DNA of 62,198 nucleotides from Klenkia terrae (GTDB taxonomy: Bacteria > Actinomycetota > Actinomycetes > Mycobacteriales > Geodermatophilaceae), in assembly GCF_900491935.1 (NCBI RefSeq), contig NZ_UEXK01000004.1, positions 2,312,899 through 2,375,096 of the forward strand, written 5' to 3'. Below the pieces are notes generated by a model. It was given only the letters and a program-made list of their open reading frames with translations, had not been told where the DNA came from and searched no databases. Of this stretch, positions 7,168 through 16,365 are shown in pieces. The position numbers were made by a program, and so were the translations under genes. Position 1 is the stretch's first letter. Each line of letters starts with the position of its first letter.

Positions 7168-8474
7168 CAGCCGCTGCCGAGGGACTCCGCGGCCCGCACG
7201 CCCGAGGCGCAGCCGTCCTCGTGGAAGCCCCACCCGTGGTAGGCCCCGGCGAACGCCGTCCGTCCGCTGTTGAGCTCGGGCAGCCGGCGCTGGGCGGCGA
7301 CCGAGGTCGGGGTGTACTCCGGGTGGTCGTAGACCATCCGGCGCAGCACGGTGCCCGGGTCCACCCGGTCGACGGCGTTGAGCGACACCAGGTAGTCCAC
7401 CGGCTCGTCGATCGCGTGCAGCTTGTTCATCCAGTACGTCACCTGGACGGCGGAGGTGTCGGTCGCGCAGCCGGGCATCCGGTAGTTCCACGACGCCTTG
7501 GCCGCCGCGGCCGCCGGCATGATCGAGGTGTCGGTGTGCAGCAGGGTCTCGTTGCGCGAGTAGGAGAAGGCCCCGAGGACGGCGCGCTCGTCGTCGGTCG
7601 GGTCGCCGAGCAGGGCCAGCGCCTGGTCGGGGTGGGTGGCCACCACGACGACGTCGGCCTCGTGCCGCTCGCCGTCGACGTCGACCAGCTCGACGCCGTC
7701 CACGTGCCGGGTCAGCGTCCGGATCCCGGTCGCGGTCTGCACCGCCGTCAGGCCCTTGGCCGCCTTCTCCACGTAGGCCCGCGAGCCGCCGGTCACCGTC
7801 CGCCACTGCGGGGAGCCGGAGACCGAGAGCATCCCGTGGTTGGCCAGGAACCGGAACAGGTACAGGGCGGGGTACTGCAGCGAGGTGCCGGTCCCCGAGG
7901 ACCACACGCAGGACACGACCGGGACCATGAAGTGCCGGACGAAGTAGTCGGAGTAGCCACCCAGGGCCAGGAAGGCGCCGAGGGTCAGCCCGTCGAACTC
8001 ACCGGTGCCGCCGGACCCGCGCTCGTGGTCGGCGCCGGCGAGCTCCAGCAGCCGGTGCGCCGACCGGTGGAACTTCTTCACCTCGACGAGCATCCGCAGG
8101 TAGGCCGGGTTGGCCAGCTGCTTGCGCTGGGCGAAGACGCCGGGCAGGCCGCGGGCCCCGGCGTACTCGAGCCCGCAGCCCTCGCAGACGATCGACATGC
8201 TCATCTCGGTCGGCTGGGTGGCCACCCCGAGCTCGGCGAAGAGCTTCAGCAGGTTCGGGTAGGTGCGCTCGTTGTGCACGATGAACCCGGTGTCGATCGG
8301 GATGACCCGGTCGTCGGGGGTCTCGACGTCGTGGGTGTGCGCGTGCCCGCCCAACCGCCCGTCGGTCTCGAACAGCGTCACGTCGTGCGTGCGCTGCAGG
8401 AGGTGCGCGGCGGTGAGCCCGGAGACCCCGGATCCCACGACGGCGGCGGTCGGTCGGTTGCGCACGGCGGACAT
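7164..8474 (-). CDS. FAD/NAD(P)-binding oxidoreductase of the lipid-modification operon
   Basis: The 436 residues begin with the dinucleotide-binding motif VVGSGVSGLTAAHLL and the FAD ribose-binding acid in LFETDGRLGGHAHTH. The DTGFIVHNERTYPNLLKLF region is typical of the amine-oxidase-like partners of cyclopropane synthases. The C-terminus carries the FAD-closing motif TAFAGAYHGWGFHEDGCASGVRAAESL. It likely oxidises or isomerises acyl chains before or after methylation; that is inference from gene order. It lies 48 bp after the hydrolase gene, overlaps DUF1365 by 4 bp, and is probably cotranscribed with both. Confidence 0.87.
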   Translation of the reverse strand: MSAVRNRPTAAVVGSGVSGLTAAHLLQRTHDVTLFETDGRLGGHAHTHDVETPDDRVIPIDTGFIVHNERTYPNLLKLFAELGVATQPTEMSMSIVCEGCGLEYAGARGLPGVFAQRKQLANPAYLRMLVEVKKFHRSAHRLLELAGADHERGSGGTGEFDGLTLGAFLALGGYSDYFVRHFMVPVVSCVWSSGTGTSLQYPALYLFRFLANHGMLSVSGSPQWRTVTGGSRAYVEKAAKGLTAVQTATGIRTLTRHVDGVELVDVDGERHEADVVVVATHPDQALALLGDPTDDERAVLGAFSYSRNETLLHTDTSIMPAAAAAKASWNYRMPGCATDTSAVQVTYWMNKLHAIDEPVDYLVSLNAVDRVDPGTVLRRMVYDHPEYTPTSVAAQRRLPELNSGRTAFAGAYHGWGFHEDGCASGVRAAESLGSGW

Positions 8475-8522
8475 CTTCTTCTCCTCGGCAGTCGGGGTGC
8501 CGTGCGGTACCCCACCGACGAG

Positions 8523-9218
8523 TCAGAGCGGGACCGCGAGACCCTCCGGGCTCGGCAGCTGCAGAGCGTTCGCCACGTCGGCCCGCATCGGTTCGAGACC
8601 GGTGCCGGCCAGGACGACGTCGCGGGCGAACCCGTGCCAGCGGTGGGCGCCGCGCAGCATGCTGTGCCCGCCGGGGGTGGTGAACCGGGCGACCCGCGCA
8701 CCGGCCCGGCGGGCCCGGACGGCGAAGTCCGCGGACAGCTTGGCGGGCACCCAGCGGTCGCCCGAGCCGTGCAGGATCACCACGGTCTGGTCGCGCAGCT
8801 GCATCACCGGCTCGCCGGGCGGAGTCCACGGGGCCAGCGCGCAGACGGCGGTCACCTGCGGGTCGCCGCCGGCCTTCAGCGCGGCCCGGCCGCCCATCGA
8901 GTGCCCGACCAGCACGATCGGGACGTCCTTGCCGAGGTCGGCGCGCAACGCCTCGATCGACCAGTGCACGTCCTGGTAGGCGTCGGCGGCCTCGCCGTTC
9001 CAGCCCGCCACCCGGTAGCGGACAAGCGCGGTCTCGACCCCGCGGCCGCCCAGGTCGTCGCGCACGAAGCGCTCGAAGGCCCGCATCCGGACCAGGGACA
9101 GCGCCCGGTCCTTGGGCGGGGCCTGGCTGGCGGCCGTCCCGCCGTGGCAGAACAGGGCCACCCCCCGGGTCTCGCCGTCGACGGGGTGGCGTTCCAGCTG
9201 CGGGTCGGTCACGGGCAC
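8523..9218 (-). CDS. Alpha/beta hydrolase
   Basis: The 231-residue protein has the nucleophile elbow GHSMGG (Ser at about residue 122), a preceding oxyanion strand (GVALFCHGGTAAS), an acid after VVILHGSGDRWVP and the terminal histidine in TTPGGHSML. This is a compact single-domain dienelactone-hydrolase/lipase-like enzyme without a signal peptide, so it is cytoplasmic. The substrate is unknown. It is the first gene of the presumed operon with the FAD oxidoreductase, DUF1365 and cyclopropane synthase, which suggests a lipid ester substrate. Confidence 0.83.
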   Translation of the reverse strand: MPVTDPQLERHPVDGETRGVALFCHGGTAASQAPPKDRALSLVRMRAFERFVRDDLGGRGVETALVRYRVAGWNGEAADAYQDVHWSIEALRADLGKDVPIVLVGHSMGGRAALKAGGDPQVTAVCALAPWTPPGEPVMQLRDQTVVILHGSGDRWVPAKLSADFAVRARRAGARVARFTTPGGHSMLRGAHRWHGFARDVVLAGTGLEPMRADVANALQLPSPEGLAVPL

Positions 9219-9317
9219 CGTTCGATGGTCGGCCGGAACCGGTTCGCCCGCACCCCCGAAGGGTGATCACCGGCCTCCTGGGCTGTGTGATCCGCACCGC
9301 TGTGCCGAGAAGGGGGC

Positions 9318-11093
9318 ATGACCTCGTGGCTCGGTGGCTGGCGTGCGGGCACGTCCCTGGCCGCGGCCGAGTGGGAGCTGCGGCACCGCTGGATCGTCCG
9401 CGCCGCCCTCACCCAGGCGGTGGCCCTGGCCCTGCTGACCGGTGCGCTGGGGCACGGCCGCGGACCGGCGTCCTCGGTGCTGCTGCTCGCCGGGCTGCCG
9501 GCGGTGCTCGCCACCCGGGCCGGCTGGCCCGCCCGGCTGCGCACCGTGCTGGCCACGCTGAGCCTGACCGTGGGCGCCGCGACCCTCGTGCCGATCACCG
9601 GCCAGGGCGAGGCGTTCAGCTGGATGCTGCTGGCCATCGCGGTCAGCGCGCTGTACCAGGACTGGGTCATCGTCCCCACCGCGGTGGTGGTCGCCGTCGC
9701 CGAGTTCGGCGTGGTCGTCTACCACCCGGGCCGCACCGACCCCTACGACCTGCTGCCGGTGGTCGCCACCCTCCTGGTCTGCCTGGTGCACCACCGCACC
9801 TGGCAGCTCGCCGAGGACCGGGCCCGCACCGACCCGCTCACCGTGCTGGGCAACCGCCGCCGGCTGGAGGAGGCCACCGCCCGCCTGCTCCGCCACGACG
9901 GCCCGCTCAGCGTGCTGTTCCTGGACCTCGACGGCTTCAAGGCGGTCAACGACGGGCGCGGCCACCTGTTCGGCGACCAGCTCCTCGTCGAGGTCGCCGA
10001 CCGGTTGCGGACCGGCGTGCGCGCCGACGACCTGGTGGTCCGGCTCGGCGGCGACGAGTTCGCCGTCCTGGTTCCGGGGGTGGCCACGCACGCCTCGGAC
10101 GTCGCCCGCCGGCTGCAGGCGGCCATGCGGGTGCCGGTGCAGCTCACCGGTCGTCCGGTCACCGTCACCGCCAGCATCGGCGTGGCCACCACGGGCACGG
10201 CCGGACGGCGGGACGCCGAGGAGCTGCTGCGCAACGCCGACCTGGCGATGTACCAGGCCAAGGCGACCGGGCGGAACCGCGTGGTCAGCTTCGTGCCGGG
10301 CATGGCCGAGGCGGTCACCGACCGCGCCGCCCTCGCCGAGGACCTGACGGCCGCGATGGCCGCCGGCGACCAGCTCGCCGTGCACTACCAGCCCGTGGTC
10401 ACCCTGCCCGGCGGGCAGGCGGGCGGGTACGAGGCGCTGCTCCGCTGGCGGCACCCCCCCCGGGGACCCATCCCGCCGCTGCAGTTCATCCCGATCGCCG
10501 AGCAGACCGGTGCCATCACGGCGCTGGGCACCTGGGTGCTCCGGCAGGCCACCCGCGACGCGGTGACCGGGCTGGGCGGGGAGTGCGGTCCGAGCAAGGT
10601 CGCGGTCAACGTCTCGGCCGTGCAGCTGGCCGACCAGGACTTCGTCGGCACGGTCCGGGCCGCGCTGGCCGACAGCGGTCTGCCGGCCGAGCGGCTGGTG
10701 CTCGAGGTGACCGAGAGCGTGCTGGCCGACGACCTGGTGGCCGTCTGCGCCCGGCTGCAGCAGCTGCGCGACCTCGGGGTGCGCATCGCCATCGACGACT
10801 TCGGGACCGGCTACTCGAGCCTGTCCTACCTGCGCCAGCTGCCCGCCGACATCGTCAAGGTCGACCGCAGCTTCATCACCGACCTGGCCCGCGGCGGCGC
10901 GGCGACCACGCTGGTGGCCTCCATCGTCGAGCTGGCCCGGAGCCTGTCGCTGGACGTGGTGGCCGAGGGCGTGGAGACCGAGCTGCAGCGCGACACCCTC
11001 GCCGCGCTGGGCTGCACCTACGCGCAGGGCTACCTGTTCGGCCGGCCGGAGCCGGTCGCACCGGCCCCGGCGCAGCTGCCGCTCACAACCTGA
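9318..11093 (+). CDS. Membrane-bound diguanylate cyclase/phosphodiesterase (GGDEF-EAL)
   Basis: The 591 residues begin with four or five membrane helices (about 30-155), then a GGDEF domain (signature GGDEF at 244-248, inhibitory-site motif RADD five residues upstream) and an EAL domain starting at YEALLRWRHP (Glu372). Metal and catalytic motifs of the EAL domain look intact: VNVSAVQL, LEVTESVL, DDFGTGYSSL, KVDRSF, EGVETE and QGYLFGRP. Both synthesis and hydrolysis of cyclic di-GMP are therefore possible; which dominates cannot be read from sequence. The last 11 bases overlap the convergent oxidoreductase gene. Confidence 0.92.
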   Translation: MTSWLGGWRAGTSLAAAEWELRHRWIVRAALTQAVALALLTGALGHGRGPASSVLLLAGLPAVLATRAGWPARLRTVLATLSLTVGAATLVPITGQGEAFSWMLLAIAVSALYQDWVIVPTAVVVAVAEFGVVVYHPGRTDPYDLLPVVATLLVCLVHHRTWQLAEDRARTDPLTVLGNRRRLEEATARLLRHDGPLSVLFLDLDGFKAVNDGRGHLFGDQLLVEVADRLRTGVRADDLVVRLGGDEFAVLVPGVATHASDVARRLQAAMRVPVQLTGRPVTVTASIGVATTGTAGRRDAEELLRNADLAMYQAKATGRNRVVSFVPGMAEAVTDRAALAEDLTAAMAAGDQLAVHYQPVVTLPGGQAGGYEALLRWRHPPRGPIPPLQFIPIAEQTGAITALGTWVLRQATRDAVTGLGGECGPSKVAVNVSAVQLADQDFVGTVRAALADSGLPAERLVLEVTESVLADDLVAVCARLQQLRDLGVRIAIDDFGTGYSSLSYLRQLPADIVKVDRSFITDLARGGAATTLVASIVELARSLSLDVVAEGVETELQRDTLAALGCTYAQGYLFGRPEPVAPAPAQLPLTT

Positions 11094-12090
11094 CGAGCAT
11101 CTTCCCGGTGTTCCCGCCGCGCAGGAGGTCCAGGAACGCCGGGACGGCGGCGTCCAGCCCCTCGCGGACGGTCTCCCGGGCGGTCAGCTCGCCCGAGCGC
11201 AGCCAGCCGGTCACCGCCTCGGTGAACTGCGGGCGCAGGTCGGCGTGGTCGCCGACGATGAACCCGCGCAGGCTCAGCCGCTTGCCCACCACCAGGAACA
11301 TGTTGCGCGGTCCGGCCGGCGGCTCGACGGCGTTGTAGCCGGAGATCGCGCCGCACAGCGCAGCCCGCCCGTGCTCCCGGAAGGCGCCGATCGCGGCCTC
11401 GAGGTGGTCACCGCCGACGTTGTCGAAGAAGACGTCGATGCCCCCGGGGGCCGCGGCGGCGAGCAGGTCGGCGACCGGTCCGTCGTGGTAGTCGAAGGCG
11501 GCGGTGAACCCGAGGTCCTCGGTCAGCCAGCGGACCTTCTCCGGCGTCCCGGCGCTGCCCACGACGCTGCCGGCCCCCGACAGCCGGGCGAACTGGCCGA
11601 CCAGGCTGCCCACGGCGCCCGCGGCACCGGAGACGAAGACGTCGTCGCCGGGCTCGAAGGCGGCCAGCCGGTGCAGCCCGGCCCAGGCGGTGAGCCCGGG
11701 CATGCCCAGCACGCCCAGGTGCCAGGTCACCGGGACGTCGTCGGCGTCGGGGCGGACCGAGACCTCGGTGTCGGCGAGCACGGCGACGTCCCGCCAGGCC
11801 GCGTTGCTCACCACGAGCGCACCCTCGGGCACCCGGGACGAGCGGGAGGCCACGACCCGGCCGACCGCGCCGCCCTGCATCGTCTCGCCGAGCTCCCAGG
11901 CGGGGGCGTAGGACGGGCCGGCGTTCATCCGGCCGCGCATGTACGGGTCCACCGACATGGCCAGGTTCTGCACCACGACCTGGCCCTCGGTCGGGTCCGG
12001 GCGCTGCAGCTCGACGGTGGCGAAGTCGGTGGGCACGGGCTCGCCGTGGGGGCGGGCGACCAGCTGGACCTCGCGCGTGGTGATCGGCAT
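11083..12090 (-). CDS. NADP-dependent medium-chain oxidoreductase (CurA/leukotriene B4 reductase-like)
   Basis: The 335 residues show the zinc-free MDR layout: a GroES-like domain ([11 protein letters not shown] near residue 50), then a Rossmann domain with [20 protein letters not shown] and [13 protein letters not shown]. The family reduces the double bond of alpha,beta-unsaturated ketones or aldehydes using NADPH. The C-terminal [10 protein letters not shown] ending is characteristic. The gene stands alone; its 3' end overlaps that of the GGDEF-EAL gene. Confidence 0.9.
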   Translation of the reverse strand: MPITTREVQLVARPHGEPVPTDFATVELQRPDPTEGQVVVQNLAMSVDPYMRGRMNAGPSYAPAWELGETMQGGAVGRVVASRSSRVPEGALVVSNAAWRDVAVLADTEVSVRPDADDVPVTWHLGVLGMPGLTAWAGLHRLAAFEPGDDVFVSGAAGAVGSLVGQFARLSGAGSVVGSAGTPEKVRWLTEDLGFTAAFDYHDGPVADLLAAAAPGGIDVFFDNVGGDHLEAAIGAFREHGRAALCGAISGYNAVEPPAGPRNMFLVVGKRLSLRGFIVGDHADLRPQFTEAVTGWLRSGELTARETVREGLDAAVPAFLDLLRGGNTGKMLVRL

Positions 12091-12163
12091 ACCCCTTCCA
12101 GTGCGGGCGCGGGGTGGTCTGTTCCCGGTCGGCGGGGTTGCGGGCCGGTCCTACATTCGGGCC

Positions 12164-12820
<657 letters not shown>

Positions 12821-12836
12821 GACACCTCCACCCCCC

Positions 12837-12915
12837 AGCGTCGATCAGGGGGGTGCCCCGAAGTCCGTCCTCCTGCGCCAGATCTGGTGCAGGAGGACGG
12901 ACTTCCGTGCAGGGG
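12837..12915. repeat. Palindromic repeat, family A (truncated copy)
   Basis: The core 12864-12901 is a 38-bp palindrome with a single mismatch pair. It is preceded by CAGCGTCGATCAGGGGGGTGC, the left outer arm also present in the complete copy at 18479-18572; the right outer arm is missing here. The repeat lies between msrA and the methyltransferase gene, whose start follows closely, so it may end msrA transcription. Confidence 0.75.
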
Positions 12916-12945
12916 GACGACGACCGGTGGGGCAGAGTGGGCCGA

Positions 12946-14070
12946 GTGCCTGACGCCTTCCTCGACCAGCTGACCCGGTACCCCGACGTCGAGGCGCCCG
13001 ACCTGGTCGCGGTGGACGCCACCGACCGGCTGCTGCTCGACGAGGCCGCGGCCGGCATCGCCGCGCACCCCGAAGGCGTGCTGACCGTCGACGACACGCA
13101 CGGTGCGCTGACCCTCGGCGCGATCGCGCTGCACGGCGCCACCGGCGTCCGGGTGCACACCGACCAGCGGGTCGCCGAGCTGGCCCTGGCCGCCAACGCC
13201 GAGCGCACCGGGGTGACCGGCTTCCAGGTGCTGCCGGTGCTGGACGCCGCTGGCGCCCGGGTCGTGCTGGTGCAGGCGCCCAAGTCCCTGGACGCGCTGC
13301 GCGAGATCGCCGAGACCGTCGCCGCCGGCGCGGACCCCTCCGTCACGCTGTACGTCGGCGGCCGGGTCAAGCACATGACGCACGCGATGAACGGCGTGCT
13401 GGCCGACTCCTTCGACGCCGTTCACGCCACCCTCGCCCGGCAGAAGTCGCGGGTGCTGGTGGCCACCGGACCGCGACCGGGCGCCTCGTCCTTCCCACGG
13501 GTCGCCGAGCACGCCGACCTGGGACTCACCGTCGCCGCGCACGGCGCCGCGTTCGCCGGGACCAAGGTCGACATCGGCACCCGGGCGCTGCTGCGCGCGC
13601 TGCCCGAGCAGGGCTCGGGCACCGCGGTCGACCTGGGCTGCGGCACCGGGGTGCTGGCCGTCGCGCTGGCCCGGGCCGGGTTCGACGTGCTGGCGTCGGA
13701 CGCCTCCGCGGCCGCGGTGGCCTCCGCGCGGGCCACCGCCGCCGCCAACGGGGTGGCCGACCGGGTGACCGTGGTGCGCGACGACGCGCTGGCCGGGGTG
13801 GCGCCGGGCAGCGTCGACCTGGTCGCCTGCAACCCGCCCTTCCACCAGGGGACGACGGTGCACGCCGGGATCGCCGAGCGGTTGTTCGAGGCGGCGGCGC
13901 GGGTGCTCCGACCCGGTGGCCAGCTGCTGTGCGTCTACAACTCCCACCTGCCGCACCGGGACGCGCTGCGGCGCATCGTCGGCCCCACCCGCCAGGTCTC
14001 GCGAGACCCGAAGTTCACCGTCACCGCTTCCACCAAGCCCGGCGGGGGCGGCATCCGGCGGGGGTCGTGA
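12946..14070 (+). CDS. Class I SAM-dependent RNA methyltransferase (RsmC/RlmG type)
   Basis: The protein has about 374 residues and two Rossmann-like halves. The first half is degenerate (VDDTHGALTLGAIALHGATGVRV). The second carries motif I VDLGCGTGVLAVALA (near residue 228) and the N6/N2-methyltransferase motif ACNPPFHQG. The pattern matches guanine-N2 methyltransferases of 16S/23S rRNA (RsmC/RlmG). GTG 12946 is the preferred start; GTG 12937 or 12907 would add residues encoded by the upstream palindromic repeat. The stop overlaps the next start by GTGA. Confidence 0.87.
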   Translation: MPDAFLDQLTRYPDVEAPDLVAVDATDRLLLDEAAAGIAAHPEGVLTVDDTHGALTLGAIALHGATGVRVHTDQRVAELALAANAERTGVTGFQVLPVLDAAGARVVLVQAPKSLDALREIAETVAAGADPSVTLYVGGRVKHMTHAMNGVLADSFDAVHATLARQKSRVLVATGPRPGASSFPRVAEHADLGLTVAAHGAAFAGTKVDIGTRALLRALPEQGSGTAVDLGCGTGVLAVALARAGFDVLASDASAAAVASARATAAANGVADRVTVVRDDALAGVAPGSVDLVACNPPFHQGTTVHAGIAERLFEAAARVLRPGGQLLCVYNSHLPHRDALRRIVGPTRQVSRDPKFTVTASTKPGGGGIRRGS

Positions 14071-14360
14071 GCGCCGCCGCGGACCGCCGGCGGTCCGCCG
14101 ACCTGCTCGAGGAGCTCGCCGCCCGGACGACGCCGGGCCGGTGGACCCCCCGCGGCCTGCTCGCCCCCCGCCCGGAGGTCGTCGCGCAGCTCCCGGACGG
14201 CGGCACCCAGCACGTCGCCGAGGCCCGGGCCGGCACCGCCGGCTGGATCAGCACGCTCTCCCCGGCGCTGGCCGGGCCGATCGCCGCCTGGCTGCGCCGG
14301 GCCGGGGACGACGACGCCGAGGCCGCCGCGGTGGCCCGGCTGCTGCTCGGGGAGCCGTAG
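14067..14360 (+). CDS. Small hypothetical protein
   Basis: This encodes 97 residues from GTG 14067, overlapping the methyltransferase stop (GTGA), so it is translationally coupled. It has no signal or membrane segment. It is Arg/Ala-rich, with GRWTPRGLLAPRPEVVAQLPDGGTQHVAEA and a C-terminal region (LSPALAGPIAAWLRRAGDDDAEAAAVARLLLG) that could form two helices. I do not recognise a family. The helical tail and location after an RNA methyltransferase give no firm function. Confidence 0.65.
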   Translation: MSAAADRRRSADLLEELAARTTPGRWTPRGLLAPRPEVVAQLPDGGTQHVAEARAGTAGWISTLSPALAGPIAAWLRRAGDDDAEAAAVARLLLGEP

Positions 14361-14395
14361 ACGCCGGGGGCCGACCAGGTCCAGGCTGTGCCGGC

Positions 14396-14942
14396 ATGAG
14401 CAGACGGACGGTGCTGGCGCTGCTGGGTGGGCTGGTCGTCGTGGGGGTGGTGGCCGCGCTGCTGGTCTTCGAGCCGTGGCGGTTGTGGACCAGCAGCACC
14501 GTGGACGAGGCGCTGCCCGTGGTGGTCGAGCCGGTGCTCCAGCCCGACCTCGCGCCGACGCCGGGCCGGGCGTCGGCGGCCCGCCCCGCCCGCCGAGCCG
14601 GTGGAGCTGGCCGCGGGTGCCTTCGAGGACGGCGAGCACGCCACGACCGGCACCGCCCGGATCATCGAGCTGGCCGACGGCAGCCGGTTCCTGCGGCTGG
14701 AGGACTTCGCCACCTCCGACGGTCCCGACGTCGTCGTGTGGCTCACCGACCGGCCCAGCGGCGGGGAGTGGGGGAGCTACGACGACGGCCGGTTCGTCGA
14801 GCTCGGCGACCTGACGGCCACCAACGGCAACCAGAACTACCCGATCCCCGCCGACGTCGACCTGGCCGGGCTCACCTCGGTGGTGGTCTGGTGCGACCGC
14901 TTCGACGTCGCCTTCGGCACCGCCCCGGTCTCAGTGGGCTAG
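14396..14942 (+). pseudogene. DM13-domain membrane-anchored protein, interrupted by a frameshift
   Basis: From ATG 14396 one frame encodes an N-terminal membrane anchor (TVLALLGGLVVVGVVAALLVFEPW) and the linker VDEALPVVVEPVLQPDL. The DM13 domain (GTARIIELADGSRFLRLEDF, then NGNQNYPIPADVDLAGL and VWCDRFDVAFGTAPVSVG) lies in a frame shifted by one base. The change must fall in about 14540-14595; the C runs at 14584-14591 are the likeliest site, and removing one base there joins both parts. DM13 domains are extracytoplasmic and proposed to be redox- or electron-transfer-related. A sequencing error in GC-rich DNA is as likely as a real mutation. Confidence 0.75.
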
Positions 14943-15437
14943 GCCGCCCCGCCGGTTGACCACGGGGGGCTGCACCGACCAGGGGAAGTCGATCCAGGCG
15001 TCGGTGCGCCTCCAGACGTAGTCGCACTTCACCACCGAGCGGGGCTTCTCGTAGACCACCGCGGACCGGACCTCGGCGACGTAGCCGGTGCAGAAGTCGC
15101 GCACCAGCTCCAGCGTCTTGCCGGTGTCGGCGACGTCGTCGGCGATGAGCACGTTCGCGCCGGTCAGGTCCACCCGGTCCAGGTTCGGCGGCAGCATCAC
15201 CGGCAGCTCGAGCCGCTCGTCGACGCCGGTGTAGAACTCCACGTTCATCACGAAGAGGTTCTTCACGTCCAGCGCGTAGCCCAGCGCCCCGCCCAGGAAC
15301 AGTCCGCCGCGCGCGATGGCCAGGATCAGGTCGGGCTCGAAGCCGTCGTCGGCGACCTGCTGGGCCAGGTCGCGGCCCGCCGTCCCGAACATCTCGTAGG
15401 TGAGCGTCTCCCGCTCCGGTGCCGTCACACCGGACAT
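14931..15437 (-). CDS. Purine-type phosphoribosyltransferase
   Basis: This 168-residue cytoplasmic type I phosphoribosyltransferase has the PRPP-binding motif NVLIADDVADTGKTLE near residue 95 and AIARGGLFLGGAL as the pyrophosphate loop. It resembles the hypoxanthine/xanthine-guanine group. It begins 5 bp after psuG, so it is probably in the psuK-psuG operon, where salvage of a released base would fit. Whether it takes uracil or purines cannot be decided; classic Upp motifs are absent. Its 3' end overlaps the DM13 remnant by 12 bp. Confidence 0.87.
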   Translation of the reverse strand: MSGVTAPERETLTYEMFGTAGRDLAQQVADDGFEPDLILAIARGGLFLGGALGYALDVKNLFVMNVEFYTGVDERLELPVMLPPNLDRVDLTGANVLIADDVADTGKTLELVRDFCTGYVAEVRSAVVYEKPRSVVKCDYVWRRTDAWIDFPWSVQPPVVNRRGGLAH

Positions 15438-15441
15438 GCTG

Positions 15442-16365
15442 TCACCGCAGGGCGGACAGCGCGGTGGCGACCTCCGCGGCGACGGCGGCGTTGTTCTCGG
15501 CCAGGGCCAGGTTCGCCGGAATGGACTCGCCGTCGGTCTCGGCCTCGATCCGGGCCAGGATGAACGGGGTGACCTTGGGGCCGGTCACGCCGGCCTCGGC
15601 GGCCGCGGCCAGCGCGCGCAGCATCTTGGCCTCGATCTCCTCGGCCGGGATCTCCGCGGCCTCGGGGATCGGCACGCCGAGCAGCACGCCGGTGTCCTCG
15701 CGCAGCCGGGCGCGCAGCACGCCGGCCACGGTGGCGGCGTCCTCGACGCGGTGCGGCACGGGCAGGCCGACCGAGCGGGAGTAGAAGGCCGGGAACCAGT
15801 CGTGCCGCCAGCCCAGCACGGGGACGCCGATGGCCTCGAGGTGCTCCAGCGTGCGGGGGAGGTCCAGGAACGCCTTGGCGCCGGCGCACACGGTGACCAC
15901 CGGGTGGCTGGCCAGGGCGTCCAGGTCGGCGGAGATGTCGCCGGTGGTGTCGACCCCACGGTGCACCCCGCCGATGCCGCCGGTGGCGAAGACCTCGATG
16001 CCGGCGGCGTGCGCCAGCGCGACCGAGGCCGACACCGTGGTCATGCCCTCGGCCCAGCGCTGGGCGATGGCCACCGGGACGTCGCGCTCGGCGACCTTGG
16101 AGCTGCCGGTGAGCACCCGGTCGACGTCGTCGGCGGTCAGCCCGACCCGCGGACGACCGTCGAGGAGGGCGGTCACGGCCGGCACGGCACCGCCGGCGCG
16201 GACGGCGGCCTCGCACCGGTCGAAGGCCTCCCGGTTGCCGGGGGCGGGCAGCCCGAGGTTGGAGAAGATCGTGGACTCCATGGCGACGACCGGGCGGCCC
16301 TCGGCCAGGGCGGTGGCGACCTCGTCGGCGACGACGAGCCCGATGCGTGCGGCGGTGGAGGTCAT
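15442..16365 (-). CDS. psuG: Pseudouridine-5'-phosphate glycosidase
   Basis: The 307-residue enzyme reversibly cleaves the C-glycosidic bond of pseudouridine 5'-phosphate to uracil and ribose 5-phosphate. The recognisable family motifs are VVAMESTIFSNLGLPAPGN, GAVPA, FATGGIGGVHRG and PLGVP-like VLLGVPIPEAAEIP, with the C-terminal IPANLALAENNAAVAAEVA. The start ATG overlaps the upstream kinase stop (ATGA), and the length is normal. The kinase supplies its substrate, and the LacI regulator at 17272 probably controls both. Confidence 0.94.
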   Translation of the reverse strand: MTSTAARIGLVVADEVATALAEGRPVVAMESTIFSNLGLPAPGNREAFDRCEAAVRAGGAVPAVTALLDGRPRVGLTADDVDRVLTGSSKVAERDVPVAIAQRWAEGMTTVSASVALAHAAGIEVFATGGIGGVHRGVDTTGDISADLDALASHPVVTVCAGAKAFLDLPRTLEHLEAIGVPVLGWRHDWFPAFYSRSVGLPVPHRVEDAATVAGVLRARLREDTGVLLGVPIPEAAEIPAEEIEAKMLRALAAAAEAGVTGPKVTPFILARIEAETDGESIPANLALAENNAAVAAEVATALSALR

